Shown here one piece after another: positions 9,349-16,985 of a stretch of DNA of 21,232 nucleotides (position 1 is its first letter; each line of letters starts with the position of its first letter). This DNA comes from Aureococcus anophagefferens (lineage: Eukaryota > Sar > Pelagophyceae > Pelagomonadales > Pelagomonadaceae): positions 60,013 to 81,244 of the forward strand of contig NW_008705610.1 of NCBI RefSeq assembly GCF_000186865.1, read 5' to 3'. The translations under genes were made by a program, and so were the position numbers. Under the pieces are notes generated by a model. That model made no database searches and had not been told where the DNA came from. It saw only the letters and a program-made list of their open reading frames with translations.

Positions 9349-10416
9349 CTAGTGCTGAAACCACACGTCGAGGGGAACATATCGCTGACTTCGCCAGCCT
9401 TTTTCTTTCCTGCGAAGTGCTGCGGGGTTTTGGCTGACATCGCCTCTACAATTTGGATGGAGAGGTATGCCTGGAAGCGCGCCCGAGATGCAAGCTCGGA
9501 CGCGAGGCTGCCGAGCGGCGCACTCCCTGACGACGGTGGCGTCCTGGTTGATAGAATCTATGGCACTCGCGTTGAGGTGGGCTAGGGCGACTACGAGAGA
9601 CAGTGCCGCTGCTCGGGCACCGCACGTCATCCTGAGGTGACGGGCGCAATAATGGAACTCGTCGGTGGCCGCGACATCAAAATTACGCGCGTTTACGCGC
9701 GGCATGTTGTCGAGGCTGACCGTGCCCGGGTTCCACTGGTCAAGGAGAGCACCGTACTCTTGATGTCGGATGTTGGCGTGAAATCGGAAGTTACCGCCCT
9801 TGACGGCAGACGGCGACGCGCACCAAAAAGTCTCCCGGGCGACTACGTTCCCGCGGGGTCGCTTCGGGTGGTCGGCGCAATAGGAAAGGAGGTGGTCTGT
9901 GCGGTAGAGTCCATCCGATGCCACCCATCTGGCCCATGGGTTACGACTCTTTAGGTCCTTTTTGCACGTCTCTAAAATTGAAGTGTCGGCAAGAGGTCGT
10001 AGGGCCTCGGCGTTCAGGATCGCAAAGGACGAATAGACGCTCGCTCGCGGACCGAGAGCGCCGCCACCGCCAGTCACGATTGGAACTGAAACGTTTGTAT
10101 CGAAGGGGAGCGTCCTAGCTATCGCATCCAGGAATCGCGGCAACGCCAGAACGTTCCACCAGACGTCGTGCGCGGTGAAGATGTAGTACCTGATGCCGAG
10201 CAGGTCGAATTTCGCGAGAGCGCGGCCGTAGACACATTCGTGACGTCTCCGCATGGCTGATACCTGGTCCACAGCGCCTGGGAATCCGCAGGATTCGACA
10301 CCCAATTCAGGAAAGTCACCATCTGCATAGATTGCCTTGTGCTTAAAATGTGCGAGGAAGGTGCGATTGATCGCGTCGATTCGATCCGTTCGCACGTCGG
10401 CGTTGCTTAGAACGAC
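9349..10416 (-). CDS. Fringe-like glycosyltransferase (GT31-type), partial
   Basis: The open frame runs from 10416 (after an in-frame TAG at 10417-10419) to the stop at 9349. It reads VVLSNADVRTDRIDAINRTF, then IYADGDFPELG, like the start of fringe/beta-1,3-glycosyltransferase domains (R..ai..TF, then iFTDG). It continues with YYIFTAHDVWWN at the DDD metal-binding position, TGGGGALGPRASV like the fringe GGAG motif, and SDGLYRTDHLLSYC. Fringe-type enzymes add sugars in the Golgi lumen. The usual DDD is AHD here, which may impair activity. No ATG exists in the first 54 codons, so the N-terminus with its membrane anchor is missing or on an unseen exon. The family call rests on motif order. Confidence 0.55.
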   Translation of the reverse strand, partial: VVLSNADVRTDRIDAINRTFLAHFKHKAIYADGDFPELGVESCGFPGAVDQVSAMRRRHECVYGRALAKFDLLGIRYYIFTAHDVWWNVLALPRFLDAIARTLPFDTNVSVPIVTGGGGALGPRASVYSSFAILNAEALRPLADTSILETCKKDLKSRNPWARWVASDGLYRTDHLLSYCADHPKRPRGNVVARETFWCASPSAVKGGNFRFHANIRHQEYGALLDQWNPGTVSLDNMPRVNARNFDVAATDEFHYCARHLRMTCGARAAALSLVVALAHLNASAIDSINQDATVVRECAARQPRVRACISGALPGIPLHPNCRGDVSQNPAALRRKEKGWRSQRYVPLDVWFQH

Positions 10417-10451
10417 CTAAGCGATTCAATGGTGTAACTTTCGGTGGGGGG

Positions 10452-11492
10452 TCACCTAGGCGCCAAATAGACAATAGCGGCAAGGCAGTCGCCCCGCAGA
10501 TCGCAAGGTCGAGGCGTCGGATTTTCTTTTAACGCGTCAAGCGTGGATTCATTGAAATCTAATCGGAAGAGTCGATGGTCAGAATCGCTAATCTCCTGGC
10601 GACGGCCACGTTCGGGCAACCCGTTTGCGGTCGCCAGGGAGAGTGGCGGCAGGTGTCCGTCGTCGAGGATCGTTGTCCATGCCCGCTTGCGACAGAGCGG
10701 TGGGAAGATCCGATAGACAGAGCGCGTACTCCGAGAGAGAGAGGCGCCAACGGTGATCTGGCTGAGGCCGGATGGAAAACATGCTTGTGACGCGAGTTTT
10801 TTGTCGACGACGCGTTTCTCTGATCCTTCCCACTCGAAGAAGCGCTGCCAGCAGACGACGCGAATACCGCGCCAATCACCGGGCAAATCTTCTGGAGTCG
10901 TGCTCGCAGCTTGAAACACTACGATGTCTGGCTCAGGGACCTCGCAAGGGAAAATTTACGTACGCCGAAGCGCGCGTCTGGCCATCGCGTCTCGCGGAAG
11001 AGCGTCGGTCGCCGCAAGTCGTGTCGTCACCACCAGTGATACGCTGTCCCACGCGGGTTGGAGATTGAAAAGCTCGAGTTGATCGACGACAGGCCAAAAT
11101 TCGGGAGGCTGGAGCTGCCGCGAAAAGCACGCATGCTGGTCGGCCTCGACGACGTGGAAGCGCTCGTATTCGGCCAGCAACGCTACTAGGGCGAGTTTCA
11201 CGGATGACGGCACGGTCCTATACACGTATACAATCCACTCGAAGCTCGCATGCGTCTGCGCAAGAACGCTTGGAAAAGTGTATGAACGGAATATTTCGAA
11301 CTCGCTTAAAGGACAGGCGACGCTCTCGCGCCGCCCGAGCCTCGATATCAACACGTGTTCCACCTCCTGCCAGGTCTTCGGTACACGACGATGTGACAGC
11401 ACCGACGCGCATGCTGGTGCTTGTCCCTGTCCCAGCGCAGCTAGAAGGACCACAATCGAGAGAAGCATATGCAAGCCGGTAGATTGCTTCAT
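10452..11492 (-). pseudogene. Rhamnosyltransferase-like gene with in-frame stop
   Basis: Translation from the ATG at 11490-11492 starts with a hydrophobic segment (MLLSIVVLLAALG) fit for a signal anchor; an upstream ATG at 11544-11546 is also possible. Then FRSYTFPSVLAQTHASFEW and VVTTRLAATDAL match the putative rhamnosyltransferase/GT2-like family, where the last motif is normally TTRLDxDDAL. Two acidic metal-binding positions are therefore replaced. A TAA at 10956-10958 interrupts the frame, but the same frame reopens at once and runs to 10452 (VVFQAAST, RGIRVVCWQRFFEW). A different frame near the TAA gives YVNFPLRG, which also looks family-like, so an indel pair is another explanation. It is probably a decayed member of the glycan gene group; an intron over the stop is possible. 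Confidence 0.55.
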
Positions 11493-11686
11493 ATACGAAT
11501 TACACCGCGCGAAGGCCGCTGCGAGCAGTGCTGAACGTCCCGGCATGGGCCCTCTTTCGCAGCCCGCTGGGCCTCGAGCGCCCCGGGCGGGCCGAGCTAG
11601 CACAAATTTCTATTCGCTACATGTACAAGTTTCGCTACACAGTGTACCACTCCAGGGACTCTCCCTGCGCGATTTCGGACAGGCAA

Positions 11687-11850
11687 TTCCCCCCGAAGGG
11701 GGGAAAGCCGCCGGAGGCGGCTGCCCTCCGCCGGAGGCGGGGGGGAATTCCGCCGGAGGCGGGATTCCCCCCGCCGGAGGCGGGGGGTTCCCCCCCGAAG
11801 GGGGGGAATTCCGCCGGAGGCGGGATTCTCCCCGCCGGAGGCGGGGGAAT
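11687..11850. repeat. Array of GC-rich hairpins with GNA loops
   Basis: At least seven palindromic modules follow each other: CCCCCC-GAA-GGGGGG types (first at 11687-11705, 8-bp stem) and CCGCC-GGA-GGCGG types (for example AGCCGCC-GGA-GGCGGCT at 11706-11722). GAATTCCGC and GGATTCCCC-like linkers repeat between them. All loops are GAA or GGA closed by C-G. The array lies between the rhamnosyltransferase-like gene and the end of the next minus-strand gene, where it could act as a 3' structure or a replication-slippage hotspot. Confidence 0.85.
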
Positions 11851-11909
11851 TGCGGGGGAATTCCCCACGGACGAAAGGGCGGCGTTCCAACGCGGCTTCT
11901 ATACCCGCC

Positions 11910-13035
11910 CTAGGGCCCGGCCAATAAGAACCCCGAACAATCCTCGGACGTCGTCGACGGCTCCGAGCCGTCCGCGACGGTCGGCGCGGCCGCGGCCGCG
12001 GGCGCGGGCGCGGCGGGAACCGCGGCGGCGGCGAAGCCGTCGGTCTCGGCGGACTCGTTGCGAGCGTCGCCGTGTAGTCCGCGAGGCAGGACGCGAAGCT
12101 GAGGTGGTTGCGCGACCGCCGGACCGCGAGGGCCTCGCTGTGCTCGCGCGACACCGTCTCCCAGCCCGCGTCGCTGAAGGCCGTCGCGGAGGAGACCAGG
12201 TCGACGAACTCGCGCGTCGCGCGGTGCTGGCGCGTGCCGACGCACTGCTCGTGCTCGCACGGCAGCAGCATGTCGTCGCACGGCCCCAATTTGGCGAGCA
12301 CCGCGGGGTCGTCGTGGCGCGTCGTCTTCTTGCAGTCGTCGCAGGTCTGGATCGCCGAGCAGGCGTAGATGGGCGGCTGCATGGGGCGGTGGAGGACGAC
12401 GACGCCGAGCCGGTCCTTGGAGCGCGCCGTGTTGCCCGTGACGCACACGGCCCGGCTGCCGCAGTGGCCGCACTTGATGTCGACGCCCGGGACGAGCGCG
12501 AAGTCGATGTTGAGGAGGCTCGCGCCGGCCAGCGGGAAGCTCGACACGGGGGGCAGGCCCGTGCCCAAGCTCCGCACGTCCTTGTGGTTCAGGCGCGGCG
12601 TGTCGAGGTCCTTGCGGGGGAGCGCCGTGCGCGGGAAGAGGCCGACGTCGCGCGCGCGCACTCCTCGACGAAGTCGTAGAGCATGCCCATGACCGCCGCC
12701 GGGATGACGCCCTGCTTGTTCTTGCGGCCCTTGGCCGCGATGACCGTCGCCCGCTCGCGGAGTTTCTTCGCGCGCGCCGCCTGCGCCTCCGACGGCGGCG
12801 CGCGGAGGCCCATCATCCGCGGGTCGGGCTCGGGCTCGTCGCCCGCCGCCGCCGCGGTCTCGCCGGGGGGCGCGACTTCCGGGTCCGGGGGCGGCGGCGC
12901 GCGCGGCGCCGCCGCCGCCGCGGTGTCGCCGTCGAGCAGCTCCTCGACGCCGACGAGCGCGCGCCGTTTGTACGTCCGCTTCTTACCGCAGATGCACTTG
13001 CGGTTCTGGCCCTTGTCGCACGCCGGGCAGGACAT
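11910..13035 (-). pseudogene. Cys-rich zinc-binding protein, DUF6729-like, frame-broken
   Basis: The ATG at 13033-13035 opens MSCPACDKGQNRKCICGKK, a two-knuckle Cys motif, then a Pro/Ala/acidic linker and a basic stretch. Near 12655, inside a GC dinucleotide run, homology moves to another frame that reads GLFPRTALPRKDLD and then CGHCGS, CDDCKK and CEHEQC, a Cys-pair arrangement like the DUF6729-type domain found beside transposase-related genes. A second frame change near 12065 leads to an Ala/Pro tail ending at TAG 11910-11912. The breaks could be slippage errors, real decay or introns. The product is a likely nucleic-acid-binding zinc protein of mobile-element origin, but the family link is tentative. 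Confidence 0.45.
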
Positions 13036-13039
13036 GCGG

Positions 13040-14813
13040 GCCTACGGGGCTGCGGCGTCGACGCGCCGTCGTTCGGGGGGCGCGCGCGCGCGCGCGCGCG
13101 CCCTCTGCGCGCGCGCGCAGCCCTTGACGCACCTGGCGTCGCTGCGCCGCCGGCTCCGACAAGCGTCGGTGGCCCCTGCCGTGTGCCTTGATGGAGCGGT
13201 CGCGCACGAATTTGTTGAACCGCGACTTCAGATGGGACATGTCGCAGCGGACATCGTATTCCCTCCCTTGTCCGATCGGACTGCTCGGACTACTCGAATC
13301 CCCCGCACGCTGGAAGGCGTAAAGATTTTGAGGGGGCTTATCCACAGGCAGGGGGGCTAGAGGGGTACCTAGGCGAGCCGAGCTCGCTGACAGCTAGGCT
13401 GACAGCTAACCGTCGCAGCGTAGGTTGGTTTTGGAGGGGCACATCTGGGGTGCAGTATTCGCGTCCGAATTTTCGACGAGCGGCGGAGCTAGTAGTTTTT
13501 TTTTACTGAGCATGGCGAAGTCGACCGTGTGTTGGGAGTAAAGATCTCTAGCGCAGCGCTCCAGCTGGCGCACTGGGAAGCCGATCCGATGGGCGGCGCC
13601 CGACTTTGACGGCCGCGTTCGGCGGCTCGGTCCGCCGGGCGCCCCGGCCGCGGCGGCCTTCGAGCCCGCGCCGCGCCGGCGGGCGATCTTCGACGCGCCA
13701 CTCCCGATCTCCAGAGGCGAGCACGATTTCGGGGCGAACGGGGCCTCGGGATCGGGGCCATTTCGACGCGTCGAGGGGCGATATGCACTTACTAATCGAC
13801 GGACCAAGTTGCAGTGAAATGTATCGCTCGGCTGAAACGTCGTCTTTTGCTCGAGACGATGTGGTTGGCCGGCGGCGCGGGGCTGCGTCCGGGGTCTGGG
13901 GCGCCCGAAGGTACTACTCCCTCGCGGCTGCCGGCCGGAATCGGGGCGACGAGAGCGGGGTTCGCTTGGAGTAGTACCTTTGAGCACCCAGAACCTCGCC
14001 GCGGGGACCGCCTCGCGCGCGCGGGGAGGGAGGGAAAAATGATCTCAGCTTCTGCGTGTTCCCGAGACGAGCGGGCTGAAGTATTGGGATGCCCGACCCC
14101 GAGTTGCCACTGCGAAGTGTGCTCAGTTTCTCTCCCCCTGGCCTGGAACATGCCAAACCCAGCATCAGAGATCGTGCGACCATCATCGACGACGTCCAAC
14201 CACTTTTCGAAAGTAAACTTCTAGGTTCAATAAGTTAATGTTGCGTTCCGGCCGACGATTAGTAAGTGATATGTCGGTCCTGGTGCAAAACTGGTGTACT
14301 ATTTTCCAAGTTTTACGCCAGGGAAAACGCTCAGGCTCTTAAAGTACTAAGGAAAGGAAGGAGAGAACCTCCCTATCTCCCTATGTTGTACTGCCGTAAA
14401 TGCAATTTCCCTACTTTCGGTCCGGCGCTATCGAAATTTGAGACTTAACGAGGTTCAATATGAGTACCGCCCTCCCTTGAATGAAGTTTGCACCCGCAAC
14501 CTCATCCAGCCAGACCTCAGAAATGCAAACCTTGCTCACCCGAGCTCGGCTGCGCCCTCGCCGCTGCTCCCCTGCTAAGCGACGTCCCCGTGTCCGGCTG
14601 GTCACTCGGCCCCCAGCGTGCTGCCCGGCGCGCTGGGTCCGGCGAGTGTCCTTGGCCGGCGGGCTGTCCTTACAGCCCGGCCTACTTCCTTGGTCGGCCA
14701 CCACCACCCGGCAATGGCCTTCCTGTTGCCTTCGTTCCGTTCCTCACGAAAGCCACTTTTTTCCCGGGGGTTTGCGCGGCAGACACGGCATCCAGCGCGC
14801 GCTGACGCTGCCG
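13040..14813. other. Long intergenic stretch, no recognisable gene
   Basis: Several ORFs of 90-225 codons lie on both strands, but all read as Arg/Ala/Ser/Pro-rich shadow translations with no family motif. On the minus strand, 13345-13180 reads YDVRCDMSHLKSRFNKFVRD, which looks more protein-like and could be an upstream exon of the Cys-rich gene. A GC dinucleotide run (13077-13099) could adopt Z-DNA. A 22-bp inverted repeat lies at 13900-13989 (separate entry). Positions 14220-14460 are AT-richer with nothing identified. Confidence 0.45.
13900..13989. repeat. Inverted repeat with perfect 13-bp core
   Basis: AAGGTACTACTCC at 13909-13921 is matched by its exact reverse complement at 13968-13980. 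With three mismatches the arms grow to 22 bp (13900-13921 and 13968-13989) around a 46-bp GC-rich centre. It could be a small foldback element or the stem of a structured RNA. No target duplication was recognised. Confidence 0.7.
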
Positions 14814-15139
14814 TTGAGGGAGGTCGTTGGCCAAATTGGCCGGATTGGCCGCGTTGGCTGAATCCCATTGGCCACGTCCAACCGCGATTGGCCGTGCGTC
14901 CGATGGGCTTCGTCCGATCGTCCGATCTGGCCGATCGTCCGATCGTCCGATCTGGCCGACATGAGTCGCGAGCTCTGCGTCAGTCACACTGCAATGCGAG
15001 GACTGCCAGCAGGAGAGGCCGCCTCGAGCGCCGGGGTACGGGGGGTAAAATTTTTAAAAAAAATGGGGTTTCGGGGAGGTGCCGGGCGAGTCACTTCGGG
15101 TCCCCGGCGAAGCCCTTGTAGCCTACTTTGGGGGGTCGA

Positions 15140-15162
15140 TCGGTCGGTCGGTCGGTCGGTCG

Positions 15163-15230
<68 letters not shown>

Positions 15231-15400
15231 CGTCGTCGTCACGCGCGTGGGGGAGATTCGAACCCGAGTCAGCCGTAGGGCGACCGCACAGAGGTGATGT
15301 GTTGCCCCAACTCCTGTCACGGCGTATAAACCCGGAGCTGCAAAAATCGGGTGGGGACGCGCGCCGCATTCGCAGTGATCGATGTCTGCAGAACGGCGGC
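15140..15400 (-). repeat. Dispersed repeat copy 3 (B-box-like, GAC/GGC tail)
   Basis: Read on the minus strand this copy has TCGATCACTGCGA, TTTGCAGCTCCGGG, GGTCGCCCTACGGCTGA, then GGTTCGAATCTCCCCCACGC, a perfect tRNA B-box-like core, then GAC, GGC and GAC runs and a GACC tetranucleotide run (15140-15166). It aligns along most of its length with copy 1 (1720-1960) in the opposite orientation. The body is conserved while the microsatellite lengths differ. Confidence 0.65.
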
Positions 15401-15550
15401 AGTCCGCGGATCGGAAGTTCTGGTTCATCGGCGTCGAGGTCTTGGGCGGGCGGGAGGGCGGCGTTGGCCACTTCCACGGAATCGACGCGCCCCGGATGGT
15501 CGCCGCTCGCGAGCGGGCTGCCCAGACGCTGCCCAACGTCGCGAGATCGT

Positions 15551-15720
15551 GGCCAATGGATGTCTTTTACGTCCAATGGCCGGGGGTCGCGTCCAATGGC
15601 CGCTAGGTTCGTCCAATGGCCTCGTCCCTGTCCGATCGCGGTTGGCTCTTCGTCCGATCGTCCGATCGCGGTTGGCTGCCGTCCGACGGCGTACGTCCAA
15701 CGTGGCCAATCCGGCCAATT
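15551..15720 (+). promoter_or_regulatory. Cluster of CCAAT motifs upstream of the MTase frame
   Basis: CCAATGG occurs near 15552, 15574, 15592 and 15613, followed by CCAAT in the right arm near 15706 and 15715, all on the plus strand. In the left arm (14826-14890) ATTGG occurs repeatedly, the same motif facing the other way. CCAAT boxes bind NF-Y in eukaryotes. The arrangement would suit outward transcription from both arms, but the motif is also just part of the local repeat. Confidence 0.35.
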
Positions 15721-16985
15721 TGGCCAACGACCTCCCTCAAAAGCAGTCCCTCTCCAGCGACTTCGAGTCGGCGGAGGCGGCCATCGCGGGGAAGGGCTGG
15801 GAGCGGTCGTTGGGCTGGAAGGTCGTCAAGGCGCGCCCGAGGGCCAGCGACGGTGGCGTGACGTACTACACGCTCAGTTACTGCTGCTACAAGTCGCGGC
15901 GGGACCGCATGGCGAAGAAGTCGCCCAACGCCGCCCGCGCGAGCGGCCCCGCGGAGCTCAGCGCCGACGAGGCGCACGCGCTCGCGGCGTGCGGCAGCCT
16001 CCCGCCGTGCCCCGAGGGGTTCGAGCTCAGCTTCATCGACGGCGGATCGATGGCCCACGCGCTCAAGACCGCGAAGCACGGCCCGCGGCGCGAGCCGTCG
16101 ACGCACTGGGCCTCTCCCACAGCCCTGCGCGACGGCGGAGACCGCGCCCACGCCAACCACGGCGTCTACAGCTCCGACTTGGTCACGCCCGACGGCACGC
16201 GCATCCCGGTCGAACGCGACAACCACTTCCCGACCTTCGCCGTCTCCATCTTCAGCGAGGGCCAGCTCGAGGAGCAGGGCTACCGGTTCCACACGACGGA
16301 GTCCGCCCGGGGCCTCTCCAAGTTCATGATCACGCCCGCGGGCGACGAGGTCAAGCTCATGACCTGGCGGAACCTCAAGATGGTCTACGTCCGGGCCGTC
16401 GCGCCCCAGCCGGCGCCCGAGGGCCTCAGCGCCGCGGCCGTCTCCGAGCCGCCCTGGCCCGAACCACAGCCGCGCGTCGAGGCCATGGAGATCTTCGCCG
16501 GGTTCGGGTCCATGTCGCGCGCGCTGCAGGACGGCGGCGTCTCCATCGTCGCCACCTGCGAGAACGACCCGCGCAAGGCGGGCGCCCTCGCGAACAACCT
16601 TCCCAACGTCCACAACTACGGCGACATCCACGACGACTCCATCGTGGGCCACGTCTGGAACCCGCGGAGCGTCAGCGCCATCGCCGCCGGCGTCGAATGC
16701 CAGGACTACAGCAAGGCCGGCGCCCGGCGCGGCCTCGGAGGGCCCAAACGCCGCACGCTCGAACGCTTCGCGCACGTCGTGCGCTGCATCGGCCCGCACC
16801 TGCTGCTCGTCGAGAACGTGTGGCCGTTCGTCGTCATGCTCGGCCTGGCCTACCTCGTGTCGCTCCTCTCCGCCCCCAGGCGGAACGGCGAGTCGCGATA
16901 CATCCTGCGGCTCCCCACCGGCGTCGAGGAGGCGGAGCTCAGCAAGAGCTCGCTGCACGGCCCGGTCTACCGCGACCGCATCTGA
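15576..16985 (+). CDS. C5-cytosine DNA methyltransferase core with Copia-like N-part
   Basis: C5-cytosine methyltransferases transfer a methyl group from S-adenosylmethionine to cytosine in DNA. The convincing protein begins near 15740; the in-frame ATG at 15576 lies in repeat DNA, so the true start may be spliced. Around 15770-15870 there is a GW-rich start (GKGWERSLGWKVV). At 16017-16401, FIDGGSMAHAL, LVTPDGTRIPVE and FSEGQLEEQGYRF resemble the protease/pre-integrase part of Copia polyproteins. The enzyme core follows: motif I EIFAGFGS (16488-16511), motif IV AAGVECQDYSKAG with catalytic Cys at 16698-16700, motif VI LLVENVW (ENV at 16812-16820), motif VIII VYRDRI up to the TGA (16983-16985). 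The usual Pro before the catalytic Cys is Glu. Target-recognition region and motifs IX-X are absent. The frame stays open beyond the TGA into the transposase. Confidence 0.78.
   Translation: MAGGRVQWPLGSSNGLVPVRSRLALRPIVRSRLAAVRRRTSNVANPANLANDLPQKQSLSSDFESAEAAIAGKGWERSLGWKVVKARPRASDGGVTYYTLSYCCYKSRRDRMAKKSPNAARASGPAELSADEAHALAACGSLPPCPEGFELSFIDGGSMAHALKTAKHGPRREPSTHWASPTALRDGGDRAHANHGVYSSDLVTPDGTRIPVERDNHFPTFAVSIFSEGQLEEQGYRFHTTESARGLSKFMITPAGDEVKLMTWRNLKMVYVRAVAPQPAPEGLSAAAVSEPPWPEPQPRVEAMEIFAGFGSMSRALQDGGVSIVATCENDPRKAGALANNLPNVHNYGDIHDDSIVGHVWNPRSVSAIAAGVECQDYSKAGARRGLGGPKRRTLERFAHVVRCIGPHLLLVENVWPFVVMLGLAYLVSLLSAPRRNGESRYILRLPTGVEEAELSKSSLHGPVYRDRI

Larger units (their letters stand above)
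14814..15740. mobile_element. 927-bp unit bounded by 44-bp inverted repeats
   Basis: The arms at 14814-14857 and 15697-15740 are inverted copies with 43 of 44 positions identical (outer end TTGAGGGAGGTCG, inner part repeated TTGGCC). Weaker inverted similarity continues inward (CCAACCGCGAT blocks, TCCGATCG repeats at about 14910-14957 and 15630-15676). The interior contains a dispersed-repeat copy with its microsatellite. The unit may be a non-autonomous DNA element, or two transposon ends facing each other. The outer end of the right arm lies immediately before the methyltransferase-transposase coding frame, so the arm may be that element's left end. No target duplication was confirmed. Confidence 0.6.

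Noticed and set aside
10416..10455. Short GT...AG intron joining the rhamnosyltransferase-like and fringe-like frames
   Set aside because: The 39-bp candidate is very short, and splicing keeps the upstream frame, which hits a stop instead of entering the fringe-like frame.
13406..13987. 193-codon minus-strand ORF
   Set aside because: Low-complexity composition with no recognisable family; overlaps the foldback repeat and competing ORFs.
15160..15330. A genuine tRNA gene at the B-box-like motif
   Set aside because: The T-arm stem pairs poorly and no matching acceptor stem or clear A box is found at the right distance.
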